Part shown: positions 52,363-61,764 of the stretch, piece by piece
Layout: each line of letters starts with the position of its first letter
Numbering within the stretch: the first letter of the stretch is position 1
Assembly (NCBI GenBank): GCA_029260495.1
Contig: JAJDDD010000020.1
Coordinates: forward strand, 62,001-126,000
Source: Phycisphaerales bacterium
GTDB taxonomy: Bacteria; Planctomycetota; Phycisphaerae; Phycisphaerales; UBA1924
Direction: 5' to 3'
Length of the DNA: 64,000 nt
The notes under the pieces: generated by a model
The model's input: only the letters and a program-made list of their open reading frames with translations
Told to the model about the DNA's origin: nothing
Database searches by the model: none
Position numbers and translations under genes: made by a program

Positions 52363-53820
52363 TTATGCGCTCGCGACGCGCGCGTTGAACTCGTTGATCC
52401 TCTGATCCCATTCGTCTGCCTGCGCGTATGTTTTCGTCCAGAACTCGGGCTCCCACAGACGGCGGAGGTCGTCGATGTCGCGCTGCTGCTGTTCGACCCA
52501 GGTGAAGTACTTGAGGTTGTGGATCGCTTTGCGGTCGGCGTAGGTGAGCTCTTTGTAATGGTCGGTCGTGCATCCTTCGAGCCAGCGCCCGTAGTGGCGG
52601 GCAGCGGTGGTTGGATCGTACTCGCCGTACGCGGTTCGCTCTTCTTCAACTCTGCTGGCGTAGAGCTCCATCGAATCGGTGATGGGGAAGGCGATGATGT
52701 CGTTCTGTGTGAGTTCGAACATTTTCGCGGTCTTGATCGCGGCGACCATGTTGCCGATCGAGGAAATGCCCAGAAGCGGCAAGGAGTTCATCGTTTTTTG
52801 ATCGACACCCATCGACTTAAGCAGAGCGTTGCCGGCTGGCTCGTTGAAGCATCGCATCAGGTCGATGCACTGTTGATCGTCGATGGCGCAGACGGCGTCG
52901 GTGTTGCGGACGTTGTGAACCCAGGGGACGTGTTTGTCGCCGATGCCTTCGATTCGGTGCTCGCCGAAACCATTTGTGAGCAGTGTCGGACACTGGAGCG
53001 CTTCGACCGCGACGATGCGCATGTGCGGGGCGAGTGTCTTGAGGTAATCCCCGGCGGCGATGGTTCCAGCGGAGCCAGTTGCGGAGACGAAGGCGGCGAG
53101 GCGGTCATTAGGATTGGAGATTGTGTTGACAGCGTCTTCGAAGGCGGGACCGGTGACGTTGTAGTGCCAGATTGGGTTGCCGAACTCTTCGAACTGATTG
53201 AAGACGATGCACTCGGGCCTGTTGCGTTTGATCTCCCAGCAGGCGTCGTAGATTTCCTTGACGTTTGATTCGGAGCCGGGCGTGGCGATGATCTCGGCGC
53301 CAATGTCGCGCAGCCAGTCGAATCTTTCGCGGCTCATGCCCTCGGGGAGTATGGCGACGGCGTCGCAACCAAGCAGGGCGCAGTCGAAGGCGCCGCCGCG
53401 GCAGAAGTTGCCGGTTGAGGGCCAGACGGCCTTGTTGGTGAGCGGGTCGAACTCGCCGGTGATGAGCCGGGGGATGAGGCAGCCGAAACCGGCGCCGACT
53501 TTGTGCGCACCGGTGGGGAACCACTTGCCGACAAGTCCGACGATCCGGGCATCGACGCCGGTGAGTGAGGCTGGGAACTCGACCCAGTTGCCATTGTTGA
53601 AACCGCCGCCGGTTTCGACAGGCTCATTTTTCCAGGTGATGCGGAAGAGGTTGAGCGGATCGACGTCCCACAGGCCGACCTGTTTCAGACGATTGCGGAA
53701 GTCAGCGGGGATGAGGGCGGGGTTGCGCATTTGCGCGAAGGTGGGGATGACGATGCCGCGTTCTTTGCAGCGGGAGACAGCGTTCTCAAGTGCGGTGGCG
53801 GTTGTTGTGGTTGTGGTCAT
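52363..53820 (-). CDS. Fold-type II PLP-dependent lyase
   Basis: A 485-residue pyridoxal-phosphate enzyme of the beta family. The Schiff-base lysine is Lys107 in FPTGAHKVGAG, the phosphate/substrate loop is PSTGNFCRGGAF (residues about 133-144), and SATGSAGTIAAGDYLK supplies the glycine loop. It resembles cysteine-synthase/tryptophan-synthase-beta relatives, but is longer than diaminopropionate ammonia-lyase (about 400 residues), the PLP enzyme of the E. coli cluster. In this cluster a role in amino-acid beta-elimination is plausible. The start is ATG 53820; the frame opens at 53829. The gene precedes the molybdenum hydroxylase and follows the threonine-synthase-like gene after 80 bases. Confidence 0.82.
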   Translation of the reverse strand: MTTTTTTATALENAVSRCKERGIVIPTFAQMRNPALIPADFRNRLKQVGLWDVDPLNLFRITWKNEPVETGGGFNNGNWVEFPASLTGVDARIVGLVGKWFPTGAHKVGAGFGCLIPRLITGEFDPLTNKAVWPSTGNFCRGGAFDCALLGCDAVAILPEGMSRERFDWLRDIGAEIIATPGSESNVKEIYDACWEIKRNRPECIVFNQFEEFGNPIWHYNVTGPAFEDAVNTISNPNDRLAAFVSATGSAGTIAAGDYLKTLAPHMRIVAVEALQCPTLLTNGFGEHRIEGIGDKHVPWVHNVRNTDAVCAIDDQQCIDLMRCFNEPAGNALLKSMGVDQKTMNSLPLLGISSIGNMVAAIKTAKMFELTQNDIIAFPITDSMELYASRVEEERTAYGEYDPTTAARHYGRWLEGCTTDHYKELTYADRKAIHNLKYFTWVEQQQRDIDDLRRLWEPEFWTKTYAQADEWDQRINEFNARVASA

Positions 53821-53900
53821 TCGTCTCACGCGATTTCATCATTCAGGAGAAACCGTGATTGTAGCGGGTCCACAGGCGAACCCGGCCATTGAATCGGGGA

Positions 53901-55100
53901 TTACGGCTCAACATCCGTCGGTTCACCGGCGATGGCGATGGCGGAATCGACATCCTTGAGGCCGCTGCCGGTGATGACGGCGAGCACGTCGGCGCCGGGG
54001 TCGATGACGCCCTCCTCGATGGCGCGTTTGACGCCGGCAACCGAGGCAGCCGCTGCGGGCTCTGCGAAGACGCCGGCCCGGGCGCCTGCCGCTTTCATTG
54101 CTTCAGAAATTTCATCATCGTTGACGCGGACGAAGGCGCCGTCGCAAGCGCGGACGCGGTGCACTGCTTTACGCCAGTTGCGCGGGACGGGGACGTCGAT
54201 GCTGTCGGCGACGGTTTGGCCGGCGCGATCCGACGGGAGGGCGCCCGTCTCGAAAGCGATGGCGATGGGATCGACACCTTCCGCTTGCACGCCGAGCACG
54301 CGCGGAACCCGGTTGATGAATCCGAGCTCGCGCATATGCATCAGGCCTTTGGCGACGCCGGCGATGGTGCAGCCGTCGCCCACTGAAACGACGACCCAGT
54401 CGGGGAGGTCCGTTGCGGTTTGTTCGGCGATTTCGAGGCCGCAGGTTTTCTTCCCTTCGACGAGATAGGGGTTGATGGCGCAGTTGCGGTTGTGCCAGCC
54501 GTGCGATTCGCACTCAGCGCTGCAGAGGTCGTAGGCTTGAGCGTAGGTACCGTTTACACGGCGGACATCGGCGCCGAAGATGAGCAGCTGCGCGACCTTT
54601 GGTTTTGGGGCGCGCTTGGGGACGAAGATGGTCGCGTTGATTCCTGCCATCGCGGCGAAGCCTGCGCAGCTGGAGGCGGCGTTGCCGGTCGAGGCGCAGG
54701 CGATCCGGGTGTCGCCCATCTGCATGGCGCGCAGGACGCCGACGGACGAGGCGCGATCTTTAAAACTGCCCGTGGGGTTGCGGCCCTCGTCTTTGAGCCG
54801 GATTCGTTTCGCGCCGGCCCAGGCGGCGAGGCGGGGTGAATCAAGGATGGGCGTCCATCCGACGGGCCAGGTGAAGGCGCGCTCGTCGGGTTCGATCGGG
54901 AGCAGCTCGGCATATCGCCAGTGATTGACTGGGCGACTTGCGAGCGTTTTCGGCGTCATTAACGCGCGAACGCGATCCAGATCGAAGTTGATTTCAAGAA
55001 CCGCGGTGGGATCGTCGCAGGAAGGGCAGACCCCGGCGGAGCGCGGGAATGGGGCGGATTGACCGCAAACAACGCAGACGCAGTTGGTGGCGCAGGACAT
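53901..55100 (-). CDS. Threonine-synthase-like PLP enzyme with zinc-ribbon N-terminus
   Basis: A 399-residue fold-type II PLP enzyme. Cys 9, 12, 25 and 28 form two CxxC pairs of an N-terminal zinc-ribbon-like domain. NPTGSFKDRAS carries the Schiff-base Lys114, CASTGNAASSCAGFAAMAGI the phosphate loop, and VSVGDGCTIAGVAKGL the glycine-rich loop. Plain threonine synthase (thrC) is one reading; another is an ammonia-lyase related to threonine synthase, recruited into the catabolic cluster. The sequence alone does not decide. It is the first gene of the minus-strand run; the 143 bases before it (55101-55243) are AT-richer and probably carry its promoter. Confidence 0.85.
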   Translation of the reverse strand: MSCATNCVCVVCGQSAPFPRSAGVCPSCDDPTAVLEINFDLDRVRALMTPKTLASRPVNHWRYAELLPIEPDERAFTWPVGWTPILDSPRLAAWAGAKRIRLKDEGRNPTGSFKDRASSVGVLRAMQMGDTRIACASTGNAASSCAGFAAMAGINATIFVPKRAPKPKVAQLLIFGADVRRVNGTYAQAYDLCSAECESHGWHNRNCAINPYLVEGKKTCGLEIAEQTATDLPDWVVVSVGDGCTIAGVAKGLMHMRELGFINRVPRVLGVQAEGVDPIAIAFETGALPSDRAGQTVADSIDVPVPRNWRKAVHRVRACDGAFVRVNDDEISEAMKAAGARAGVFAEPAAAASVAGVKRAIEEGVIDPGADVLAVITGSGLKDVDSAIAIAGEPTDVEP

Positions 55101-55243
55101 GGGATAAGAATACCGGGATTGTCCCTGTGCGTACGGCGAAGTGTTTCTAGCGCAGGCAAATTGGGAGATACAACAAGAATTGTACGGCCCAGCAACGATT
55201 TTTGTTTCGACGCGTGAAGTTCGCCCATCTCTGGTGTGAAACT

Positions 55244-55939
55244 CTAGTTAATCTTCTTCAAGACGGCGGCATAGAAGGGGCGGCCTTCGCGGGCGTATTT
55301 GCGTTCGAAGTTGGTGCCGACAAGTTCGCCGGCCTGGGCGCCCTGGGCGCGATCGTCTGGTGTGAAGGGTCGGCGTTCGAATCGCGGGCCTTTGCGGGCT
55401 GGATCACACCAGCCCGTGAAGAGATTTTCCATCCACTGCCAGTACTCTTTGTGGTCAGTGACGATGCGCAGCTCTCCTTCTGGCGCGAGCGCGCGGTGGG
55501 CGTCTGTCAAAAAGGCATCCTGGACGACGCGGCGTTTGTGATGTCGCTTTTTCGGCCAGGGGTCGGAGAAGTAGAGGTGGATGGCGTGCGCGGCGCCCGG
55601 GGGGAAGCGAAAGCGCAGGAACTGAGTTGCATCGGTGTGAAGAATGCGCACATTTGTGAGCGCGTGGCGACGACAACGGTCGGCGGCGCACATGTAGAAC
55701 TCGCGGGCCCATTCGATGCCGAGAAAGTTGACATTGGGGCGGCGGGCTGCCTCCTCGACGATGAAAGTGCCTTTGCCGGAGCCGATTTCGATCTCCAATG
55801 GGGCGTCTGGACGTGCAAACCAGGCGCGTGGGTCGATGATCGCCTGGGAAAGATCATCAGGCAGGGGCGGGAGGTCAGCTTCGGTGACGCCGACGCCGGA
55901 AGCATCGAGCTTTCTGCTGTTTTTGATTCCTGCGCTCAT
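55244..55939 (-). CDS. trmB: tRNA (guanine-N7-)-methyltransferase
   Basis: TrmB puts the 7-methyl group on G46 of tRNA variable loops with S-adenosylmethionine. The 231-residue product has the AdoMet motif LEIEIGSGKGTFIVEEA, the NFLGIEWA continuation and the diagnostic HLYFSDPWPKKRHHKRR. The C-terminal GTNFERKYAREGRPFY is also typical. The N-terminal 40 residues are a family-variable extension. It lies upstream of a 367-base divergent gap with prkA and is convergent with no gene; it is transcribed toward the thrC-like gene. Confidence 0.95.
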   Translation of the reverse strand: MSAGIKNSRKLDASGVGVTEADLPPLPDDLSQAIIDPRAWFARPDAPLEIEIGSGKGTFIVEEAARRPNVNFLGIEWAREFYMCAADRCRRHALTNVRILHTDATQFLRFRFPPGAAHAIHLYFSDPWPKKRHHKRRVVQDAFLTDAHRALAPEGELRIVTDHKEYWQWMENLFTGWCDPARKGPRFERRPFTPDDRAQGAQAGELVGTNFERKYAREGRPFYAAVLKKIN

Positions 55940-56306
55940 GATGGTCCTAGAATCTGTTGGTTTGCACGAAGCCCCGGGGGATGTCCGGCATATGAAGCGG
56001 ACGAACGCCGGTCGCTTTCATAGCAACCTCCGGGGTGATTCGCCCGAATCACCATAAGGATAAAGCTATCGGGCGGCTTGCAGCGGGCCGATAGCAATCT
56101 GGTTGAGCCGCTGACGGGCGGACCCGCACGGGTTCTGACGTGAGCAGCGATTGACGGGCGTCGTGGAGATAAGCCCGATTGGCGATGGCGCGCTGCGGCG
56201 TCCTGTCGGCGTTCTTCATTTGGCTTTGTTCATTGATTGAGATGGTGGCGAGCGGTTTGCGCGTGAGTAGTGGGCGCTGCGCTACTCGTTGCGAAAGGAT
56301 GACGCG
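55940..56306. other. Intergenic region between trmB and prkA (367 bases)
   Basis: No coding sequence was recognised. The region probably holds both divergent promoters and the long prkA leader. It contains two hairpins (see next entry), and an AAAGGATG at 56294-56301 is the ribosome site before prkA. Confidence 0.6.
56034..56095. promoter_or_regulatory. Two tandem hairpins upstream of prkA
   Basis: Hairpin 1: GGTGATTC (56034-56041) and GAATCACC (56046-56053) around a 4-base loop. Hairpin 2: GCTATCGG (56065-56072) and CCGATAGC (56088-56095) around a 15-base loop. They are 11 bases apart, and neither is followed by a T-run, so they are not ordinary terminators. They lie about 210 bases before the prkA start. 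They may be operators or an RNA leader. Confidence 0.5.
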
Positions 56307-58412
56307 ATGTTGGAGCACACAGGAAACGACGCTGGCAATCCCACCCGGGACAAACTTCTGTCGGCGATTGATCGCAAGATTGATCGGCATCGCTTTCAGG
56401 AGCACCACTGGGATGGCTCGTTCTGGGAATATCTCGACATTGTGCAAGAGAAGCCGGGCGTGGTGCGCAATGCGTTCCAGCGTATCTACGACATGATTCT
56501 GTCGTACGGGTGGGAGAAGTATCGCCGGTTCCGCAATGATGTGTATCGGTATCACTTTTTCTCTGATCCGATTGACGGGGGCGCCGACGCGATTTTCGGG
56601 CTCGATCAGCCGTTGATGGAACTGGTTGATGTGTTCCGTTCAGCGGCGGAGGGGTATGGCACGGAGAAGCGGATTCTGCTACTGCACGGGCCTGTTGGCT
56701 CTTCGAAATCGACGATTGCGCGGCTGATCAAGAAGGGGCTTGAGGCGTATTCGCGCACCGACGATGGCGCTTTGTACACATTCTCGTGGCTTCTTGATGA
56801 GAATGCGGGACCGACGAACAAAACGATTGAACACCCTTGTCCGATGCATGAGGAGCCCATGCGCCTGATCCCGGTCGAGGCTCGCGGCGACATTCTGGTG
56901 ACGGTGAACGAGCACTACCGCCCGGCGCATGGGAACATGCGCATTCGTGTTGAGGGGGATCTATGTCCCTTCTGCAGGAAAGTGATGCACGATCTGATGG
57001 TGCATTATGAAGGCGACTGGAAGCGTGTGATGGATCATGTGAAGATTCGCCGGGCGATTCTAAGTGAGAAGGATCGCGTGGGAATCGGGACGTTTCAGCC
57101 GAAGGACGAGAAAAACCAGGACTCCACCGAACTCACCGGGGATATCAACTACCGGAAAATCGCGTTGTACGGCTCAGACTCTGACCCGCGGGCTTTCAAC
57201 TTCGATGGTGAGCTGAACATCGCCAATCGCGGATTGTGTGAGTTCATTGAAGTTCTCAAGCTGGATGTCGCGTTTCTTTATGATCTGCTGGGCGCAAGCC
57301 AGGAGCACATGATCAAGCCGAAGAAGTTCGCACAGACGCATATTGACGAGGTGATCCTCGGGCACACGAATGAGCCTGAATACAAGCGGCTGCAGAACAA
57401 TGAGCTGATGGAGGCGTTCCGTGATCGCACGATCAAGATTGATGTGCCTTACAACACACGGCTTGATGACGAGGTGCGCATTTACGAGAAGGATTTCGGC
57501 TCCGAGCGTGTTGCAAACCTGCACATTGCGCCGCATACGCTGGAGGTCGCTGCGATGTGGGTGGTGCTGACGCGACTGGCGGAGCCGAAGAAAGCCGGGC
57601 TGACGCTGGTGCAGAAGATGAAGCTCTACAACGGCAAGGCGATCCCCGGGTTTACCGAGGACTCCGTGCGTGAGCTCATGGAGGAAGAGGCGTGCGAAGG
57701 AATGACGGGCATCAGCCCGCGCTATGTGCAGGACAAGATCTCCAACGCGCTGGTGAGCCACCAAGCGATTGAAGAAGGCGGCATTAACCCCTTTATGGTG
57801 ATGAACGAGCTTGAAGACGGGCTGACGCACCACTCGCTGCTCACGGATGATGAGCAGAAGAAGCGGTACAAAGAGCTGCTCACTGTCGTTAAGGATGAGT
57901 ACGAGGACATCATTAAGGGTGAAGTGCAGCGGGCGATCAGCGCTGATGAGGATGCGATCAAACGCCTGTGCGCGAACTACATCGAGAGTGTGCGCGCCTA
58001 TACGCAGAAGGAAAAAGTGGTGAATCGGTACACCGGCAAGGAAGAGGAGCCGGACGATCGCCTGATGCGCTCGATTGAAGAGAAGATTGATATCCCCGAG
58101 GCGCGCAAGGATGATTTCCGCCAGGAGATCATGAACTATATTGGCGCGCTCTCGCTGGACGACAAGAAGTTTGAGTACAACACGAACGCACGGCTCTACA
58201 AGGCGCTTGAGCTGAAACTCTTCGAGGATTCGCGCGATACGATTAAGTTGAAGAATTTGGTTTCGAGCGTTGTGGATGACGAAACGCAGCAGAAGATCGA
58301 CGTTGTCAAACAACGGATGATCAAGAACTTCGGCTACAACGATCGGTCAGCGACGGATGTGCTGAACTACGTCGCGAGCATCTTCGCGCGAGGGGATGCA
58401 AAGAGCGATTAA
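56307..58412 (+). CDS. prkA: PrkA/YeaG-type serine protein kinase
   Basis: PrkA is an AAA+ ATPase-domain protein with a C-terminal kinase-like domain linked to stress and stationary-phase control. The 701-residue product has a P-loop at [18 protein letters not shown], the AAA motif region [20 protein letters not shown] containing a CxxC, and the PrkA C-terminal region ([18 protein letters not shown] type). The start is ATG 56307, with AAAGGATG upstream; a TTG at 56289 is possible. In Proteobacteria it often accompanies YeaH (DUF444) and SpoVR, which are absent here. It lies after a long leader with two hairpins. Confidence 0.93.
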   Translation: MLEHTGNDAGNPTRDKLLSAIDRKIDRHRFQEHHWDGSFWEYLDIVQEKPGVVRNAFQRIYDMILSYGWEKYRRFRNDVYRYHFFSDPIDGGADAIFGLDQPLMELVDVFRSAAEGYGTEKRILLLHGPVGSSKSTIARLIKKGLEAYSRTDDGALYTFSWLLDENAGPTNKTIEHPCPMHEEPMRLIPVEARGDILVTVNEHYRPAHGNMRIRVEGDLCPFCRKVMHDLMVHYEGDWKRVMDHVKIRRAILSEKDRVGIGTFQPKDEKNQDSTELTGDINYRKIALYGSDSDPRAFNFDGELNIANRGLCEFIEVLKLDVAFLYDLLGASQEHMIKPKKFAQTHIDEVILGHTNEPEYKRLQNNELMEAFRDRTIKIDVPYNTRLDDEVRIYEKDFGSERVANLHIAPHTLEVAAMWVVLTRLAEPKKAGLTLVQKMKLYNGKAIPGFTEDSVRELMEEEACEGMTGISPRYVQDKISNALVSHQAIEEGGINPFMVMNELEDGLTHHSLLTDDEQKKRYKELLTVVKDEYEDIIKGEVQRAISADEDAIKRLCANYIESVRAYTQKEKVVNRYTGKEEEPDDRLMRSIEEKIDIPEARKDDFRQEIMNYIGALSLDDKKFEYNTNARLYKALELKLFEDSRDTIKLKNLVSSVVDDETQQKIDVVKQRMIKNFGYNDRSATDVLNYVASIFARGDAKSD

Positions 58413-58466
58413 GTCTATTTTTTTAGTGCGATGGGTGTCACGCTGCAGGCCCGCGATAGCCAATGG

Positions 58467-59570
58467 TCAGGCCGACTCTCTATTCAGGGACGCGGCGAGC
58501 AGCCTGTGGAAGTGATGCACCGCCTGCTCGCGAGCGGGAGAGTATCTGCCGCGATTGTATAGACGAGATCGCACGCCCATTTGAACGCTCTCGACAACTT
58601 CCTCATCCTCTCGCTCGACGCGATCGAGCGCGGCGCCGGCGCCTTGATCGAGGCGGGACGCATCCCACACGAATGAACGAAACTGCACGCGCGTCAGCGC
58701 CGGATTGATCGGCTTGACGATGTTGAGCGACAAGCCCCAAGGGTAGAAGTTCAACATGGTGGCGGGATAGAGAAAGAAGTAGTAGCCCGCGATATGCCTG
58801 CCGTGATCGGGGTGGGCCGTGGGAAGATCGAAGGTATCCTGCGCGTCTTTGGCGACGCCGACCTGCAGGCTGGACAGATCGAAAAGTTCAGTGTCGTAGG
58901 CGCCGTAATCAAGTGTGTCGGCGAGCCCCTCATGCACGAAGGGAATGTGAAACCCTTCAAGATAATTATCGCAGTAGAGGGCCCAGTTGGCGCGGACGAG
59001 ATAGTCGCGTGAGTGATTTGGATCGAGTTGGAATGACTCGAGCGGCATCCAGCCAATGCGCTCGTGCACTGGCGCCAGAAGGTCCGCATAGCTGTGTGCG
59101 GGATTGAGCGAAGTGAAGAGCAGCGGGCCGAACTGTTCGAGAGGCAACCGGGTGAGGTTGTCTGCTTCGGTCGGGAAGTTTTCGACATCCTCAAACTCGG
59201 GCATGGAGGCGAAGGCGCCATCAAGTTTGAACCGACGGCCGTGATATCTGCACCGCAGGTGCGCACAGGAGTTCTCAGTGTTTTCGCAGACGAGGGCGCC
59301 GCGATGGGTGCACACATTGGAGAGGCAGCGGAGTTGATCGGAATCATCGCGCGTGAGCAGCAGGGGCTCATCCAGGCAGCTTTCAAGGAGCATGGCGGGG
59401 TGGGCGCTGCGTGGTGTGCGCGCCATGGAGGTGTCGCCAATCACATTCCAAGAGCGAGAAAAGACGAGATCGCGCGCGAGATCGAACCAGTGCTGATCGG
59501 AATAGACCGCCGCGGGGAGCGTGCGCGCGCGGCGAATGTCGGGGTTGATCTCGATGGTGTCGCGGCTCAT
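58467..59570 (-). CDS. Rieske non-haem iron oxygenase, alpha subunit type
   Basis: A 367-residue Rieske oxygenase. The 2Fe-2S ligands are Cys87/His89 (VCTHRGA) and Cys107/His110 (RCRYHGR). The mononuclear iron site is NYLEGFHIPFVHEG, with two His, and an Asp/Glu later. Its length and motifs resemble the choline-monooxygenase or carnitine-oxygenase part of the family; the substrate is unknown. A partner reductase is not adjacent. It is convergent with prkA and is separated by about 55 bases, including a T-run after the prkA stop. The following adaptor gene is on the same strand. Confidence 0.88.
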   Translation of the reverse strand: MSRDTIEINPDIRRARTLPAAVYSDQHWFDLARDLVFSRSWNVIGDTSMARTPRSAHPAMLLESCLDEPLLLTRDDSDQLRCLSNVCTHRGALVCENTENSCAHLRCRYHGRRFKLDGAFASMPEFEDVENFPTEADNLTRLPLEQFGPLLFTSLNPAHSYADLLAPVHERIGWMPLESFQLDPNHSRDYLVRANWALYCDNYLEGFHIPFVHEGLADTLDYGAYDTELFDLSSLQVGVAKDAQDTFDLPTAHPDHGRHIAGYYFFLYPATMLNFYPWGLSLNIVKPINPALTRVQFRSFVWDASRLDQGAGAALDRVEREDEEVVESVQMGVRSRLYNRGRYSPAREQAVHHFHRLLAASLNRESA

Positions 59571-59597
59571 CGAAACAAGTGTAGTGGCGGGCGCGGA

Positions 59598-61553
59598 TCA
59601 GGACGTGTCTGACGCCGGTGCGTCGGCGGTGGGTGTTTCCGCGCTTGGAGTCTCGGGCGCTACTTTTTCGTCCGTAGAGCTTTCTTTGGTGAGGTTCGCA
59701 GCGTTGAGTTTCATTTTCTTCAGGGCGGCGGTGTCAATCTTCATGGTCTGCGTTTCGCCATCACTGTTGGTGAAGGTGAAGGAGCCGTCCTTGTCCAGGC
59801 TGTCCTTGTCGAGTGTGATCACCTTGGCGACGCTTGTGTCGGCGTCGCCATCGGTGGCGAGCGTCATTTTGGCGTCGCCGGCGCCATTGGTGGCATGAAC
59901 AGCGCCTGCGGGGGCTCCGCCGCGTTTTCCTGCAAACTGCCGGTTTCCGAACCCGCGTTCGCCGGGCTTGGGCATGAGTGATGCAATGGTCTCTTCATCA
60001 AACTCACCACTCAGCACTTCGCCGGGCTTGGGCTCGCGAACAAGAACACTGACACCTTCTTCAAGGCCTGCGGCTATTTCAGCGTACACACTGGATCGCC
60101 GCCCCAGGCGGACGGGTGTGCGCTCAAATCGCGAGCCGGCCGGCGTATAGACAAACGAGACAGCGCCATCACGATGCACCGCTTGCACCGGAACCGCGAG
60201 CCCGCCTTCAACCTTGCCGAGAGTGACTTCCGCTTCGCAGCGCATGGAAGGCTTGAGCTCTCCAGTGTCGTTTGCAGCGGTGAGATCGATTTTGACGGTG
60301 TATTCGCGAAGGTTGGGGTCGCGCCAGCTTTCTGATTCGGCAAGCACGCCAATGCTTGAGACGACGCCGTCGTATACCTGATTCTGCTTGGCGTCGATCT
60401 TGACCGACACAGGCTGCCCCGGTCGGATGCGCCCGGCGACGCTCTCATGCACGCGGACGGATGCGACCATGTTCTCAACAGCGGGAAGAACAATGATGAG
60501 CTCATTGGGGCTCACGGAGCGCCCGACCTGAATCGGCCCGCTGCCGCCAAAGAAAACCCTGCCTCGTCCACTGGACATGCTGGATGCATACACGACGAGC
60601 CCAGCGGTGGGGGCTGTGATTGTGGTTGCGGTGAGCTGCTCAGTGAGCTTGCCGAGCTTCTCTTCACGAATAACAAGCTGGCGCTGCTTGTTGGTGAGGT
60701 CTGCCTGTTTGCTGGCGAGGCGGTTGGCGTTCTCACTCTTGACCCGACTGAGTTCCGCCTCGGCCTCATTGACATCGGAGGTGAGTTTCTTTTCCTGCTT
60801 GTTGAACTCATAGGTCTCGAAAATCCACTTATCGAGTTCAGTCTGCTTGATGTTCGCCTGAGCCTCTATGAATGCGAGCTCGTCGCTCTGAAGATCATTC
60901 TTGGAAGCGAAGTCTCGATCGAAGAGATTCTTCGTTTTCTCAAACTGCTCTTTCCTGAGTTCGAGCGTTCGATTTGCGCGATCAATTGCGAGTTCGTGCT
61001 CCTGGCGGGTCTTGACGACGTCGCCCTCGATCCACTTCCTGTATTCGATGCGGGCAAGTTCGAGCTTCAGCTCAGCCTTGCGCCGATTGGCTTCGTTTTC
61101 ACTCTCTTGGATATCCAATGAGTTCTTGGCGGAGACCAGCTCATTTCGGGATGTCTCGACGCGGAGCATCTCTTCATCAATCTGAGACTCAATGACATCG
61201 GACGAGAACTTGACCAGCAGTTCACCCTCCTGGACCTGCGAGCCCTCACTGATGACTTCGATGATGGTGGCCTGGGTTTCAAGCTCGTTGCGGATCTCTG
61301 TCTGCTTTTTTGCTTCAAGTTCGCCGCTCGCGGTGATGGAGATGTCGAAGGTGGTTTCGCTCACTTTGTAGAGCTCGAGCGTCGTGGCGCTCGCGTTGGC
61401 GCCCGCGTCGCTCATCATCACCATCGCACCGACGCTGACCAGGCCGGCGAGAATGAGCGCGACGAGCAGAACCAGACGCACACCTCCAGCCCGACTGCTT
61501 GGACCGGCGGAGCGAGACTGGACAACGAGCGTTCGCGTGATGGTCTTCGGCAT
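59598..61553 (-). CDS. HlyD/RND-type periplasmic adaptor protein
   Basis: A 651-residue efflux or secretion adaptor. One N-terminal helix (VRLVLLVALILAGLVSVGAM) is followed by a lipoyl/barrel-sandwich half (TASGELEAKKQTEIRNELET), a long hairpin coiled coil (about residues 120-330, with ANRRKAELKLELARIEYRKW) and the second barrel half (SPNELIIVLPAVENM). The C-terminal 110 residues are a low-complexity hydrophilic Ser/Thr/Asp/Ala region not usual for the family. It joins a TolC outer-membrane channel gene 200 bases upstream on the same strand; the inner-membrane pump is not in the window. Confidence 0.9.
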   Translation of the reverse strand: MPKTITRTLVVQSRSAGPSSRAGGVRLVLLVALILAGLVSVGAMVMMSDAGANASATTLELYKVSETTFDISITASGELEAKKQTEIRNELETQATIIEVISEGSQVQEGELLVKFSSDVIESQIDEEMLRVETSRNELVSAKNSLDIQESENEANRRKAELKLELARIEYRKWIEGDVVKTRQEHELAIDRANRTLELRKEQFEKTKNLFDRDFASKNDLQSDELAFIEAQANIKQTELDKWIFETYEFNKQEKKLTSDVNEAEAELSRVKSENANRLASKQADLTNKQRQLVIREEKLGKLTEQLTATTITAPTAGLVVYASSMSSGRGRVFFGGSGPIQVGRSVSPNELIIVLPAVENMVASVRVHESVAGRIRPGQPVSVKIDAKQNQVYDGVVSSIGVLAESESWRDPNLREYTVKIDLTAANDTGELKPSMRCEAEVTLGKVEGGLAVPVQAVHRDGAVSFVYTPAGSRFERTPVRLGRRSSVYAEIAAGLEEGVSVLVREPKPGEVLSGEFDEETIASLMPKPGERGFGNRQFAGKRGGAPAGAVHATNGAGDAKMTLATDGDADTSVAKVITLDKDSLDKDGSFTFTNSDGETQTMKIDTAALKKMKLNAANLTKESSTDEKVAPETPSAETPTADAPASDTS

Positions 61554-61764
61554 GGTGGCTCGCTCCGGAACTGGGGTTGACGTGCGGATGAATCGGGCAT
61601 TCGCGCGTGGAAATCGCGCAGGTCGAAATCGGAACCCTCCACCCCATCAAACCGATGGCGAGGGCGGAGGTTTCGGCTCTGGCGCCACGATCATAGCCCA
61701 TGAAGGGCTGGAAACTGGAGCGCTCATTCCAAATCCACGCATGCGAAACTCAATAAAGCCAGCT

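Noticed and set aside
51217-53268. A 683-codon open frame on the plus strand across the xdh and PLP-lyase genes
   Set aside because: It is antisense to two clear enzymes with full motifs; long reading frames on the opposite strand are common in GC-rich DNA, and its translation is low-complexity with no recognisable domain.
58413-58435. T-rich stretch directly after the prkA stop codon
   Set aside because: There is no hairpin before it, so it does not meet the pattern of an intrinsic terminator.
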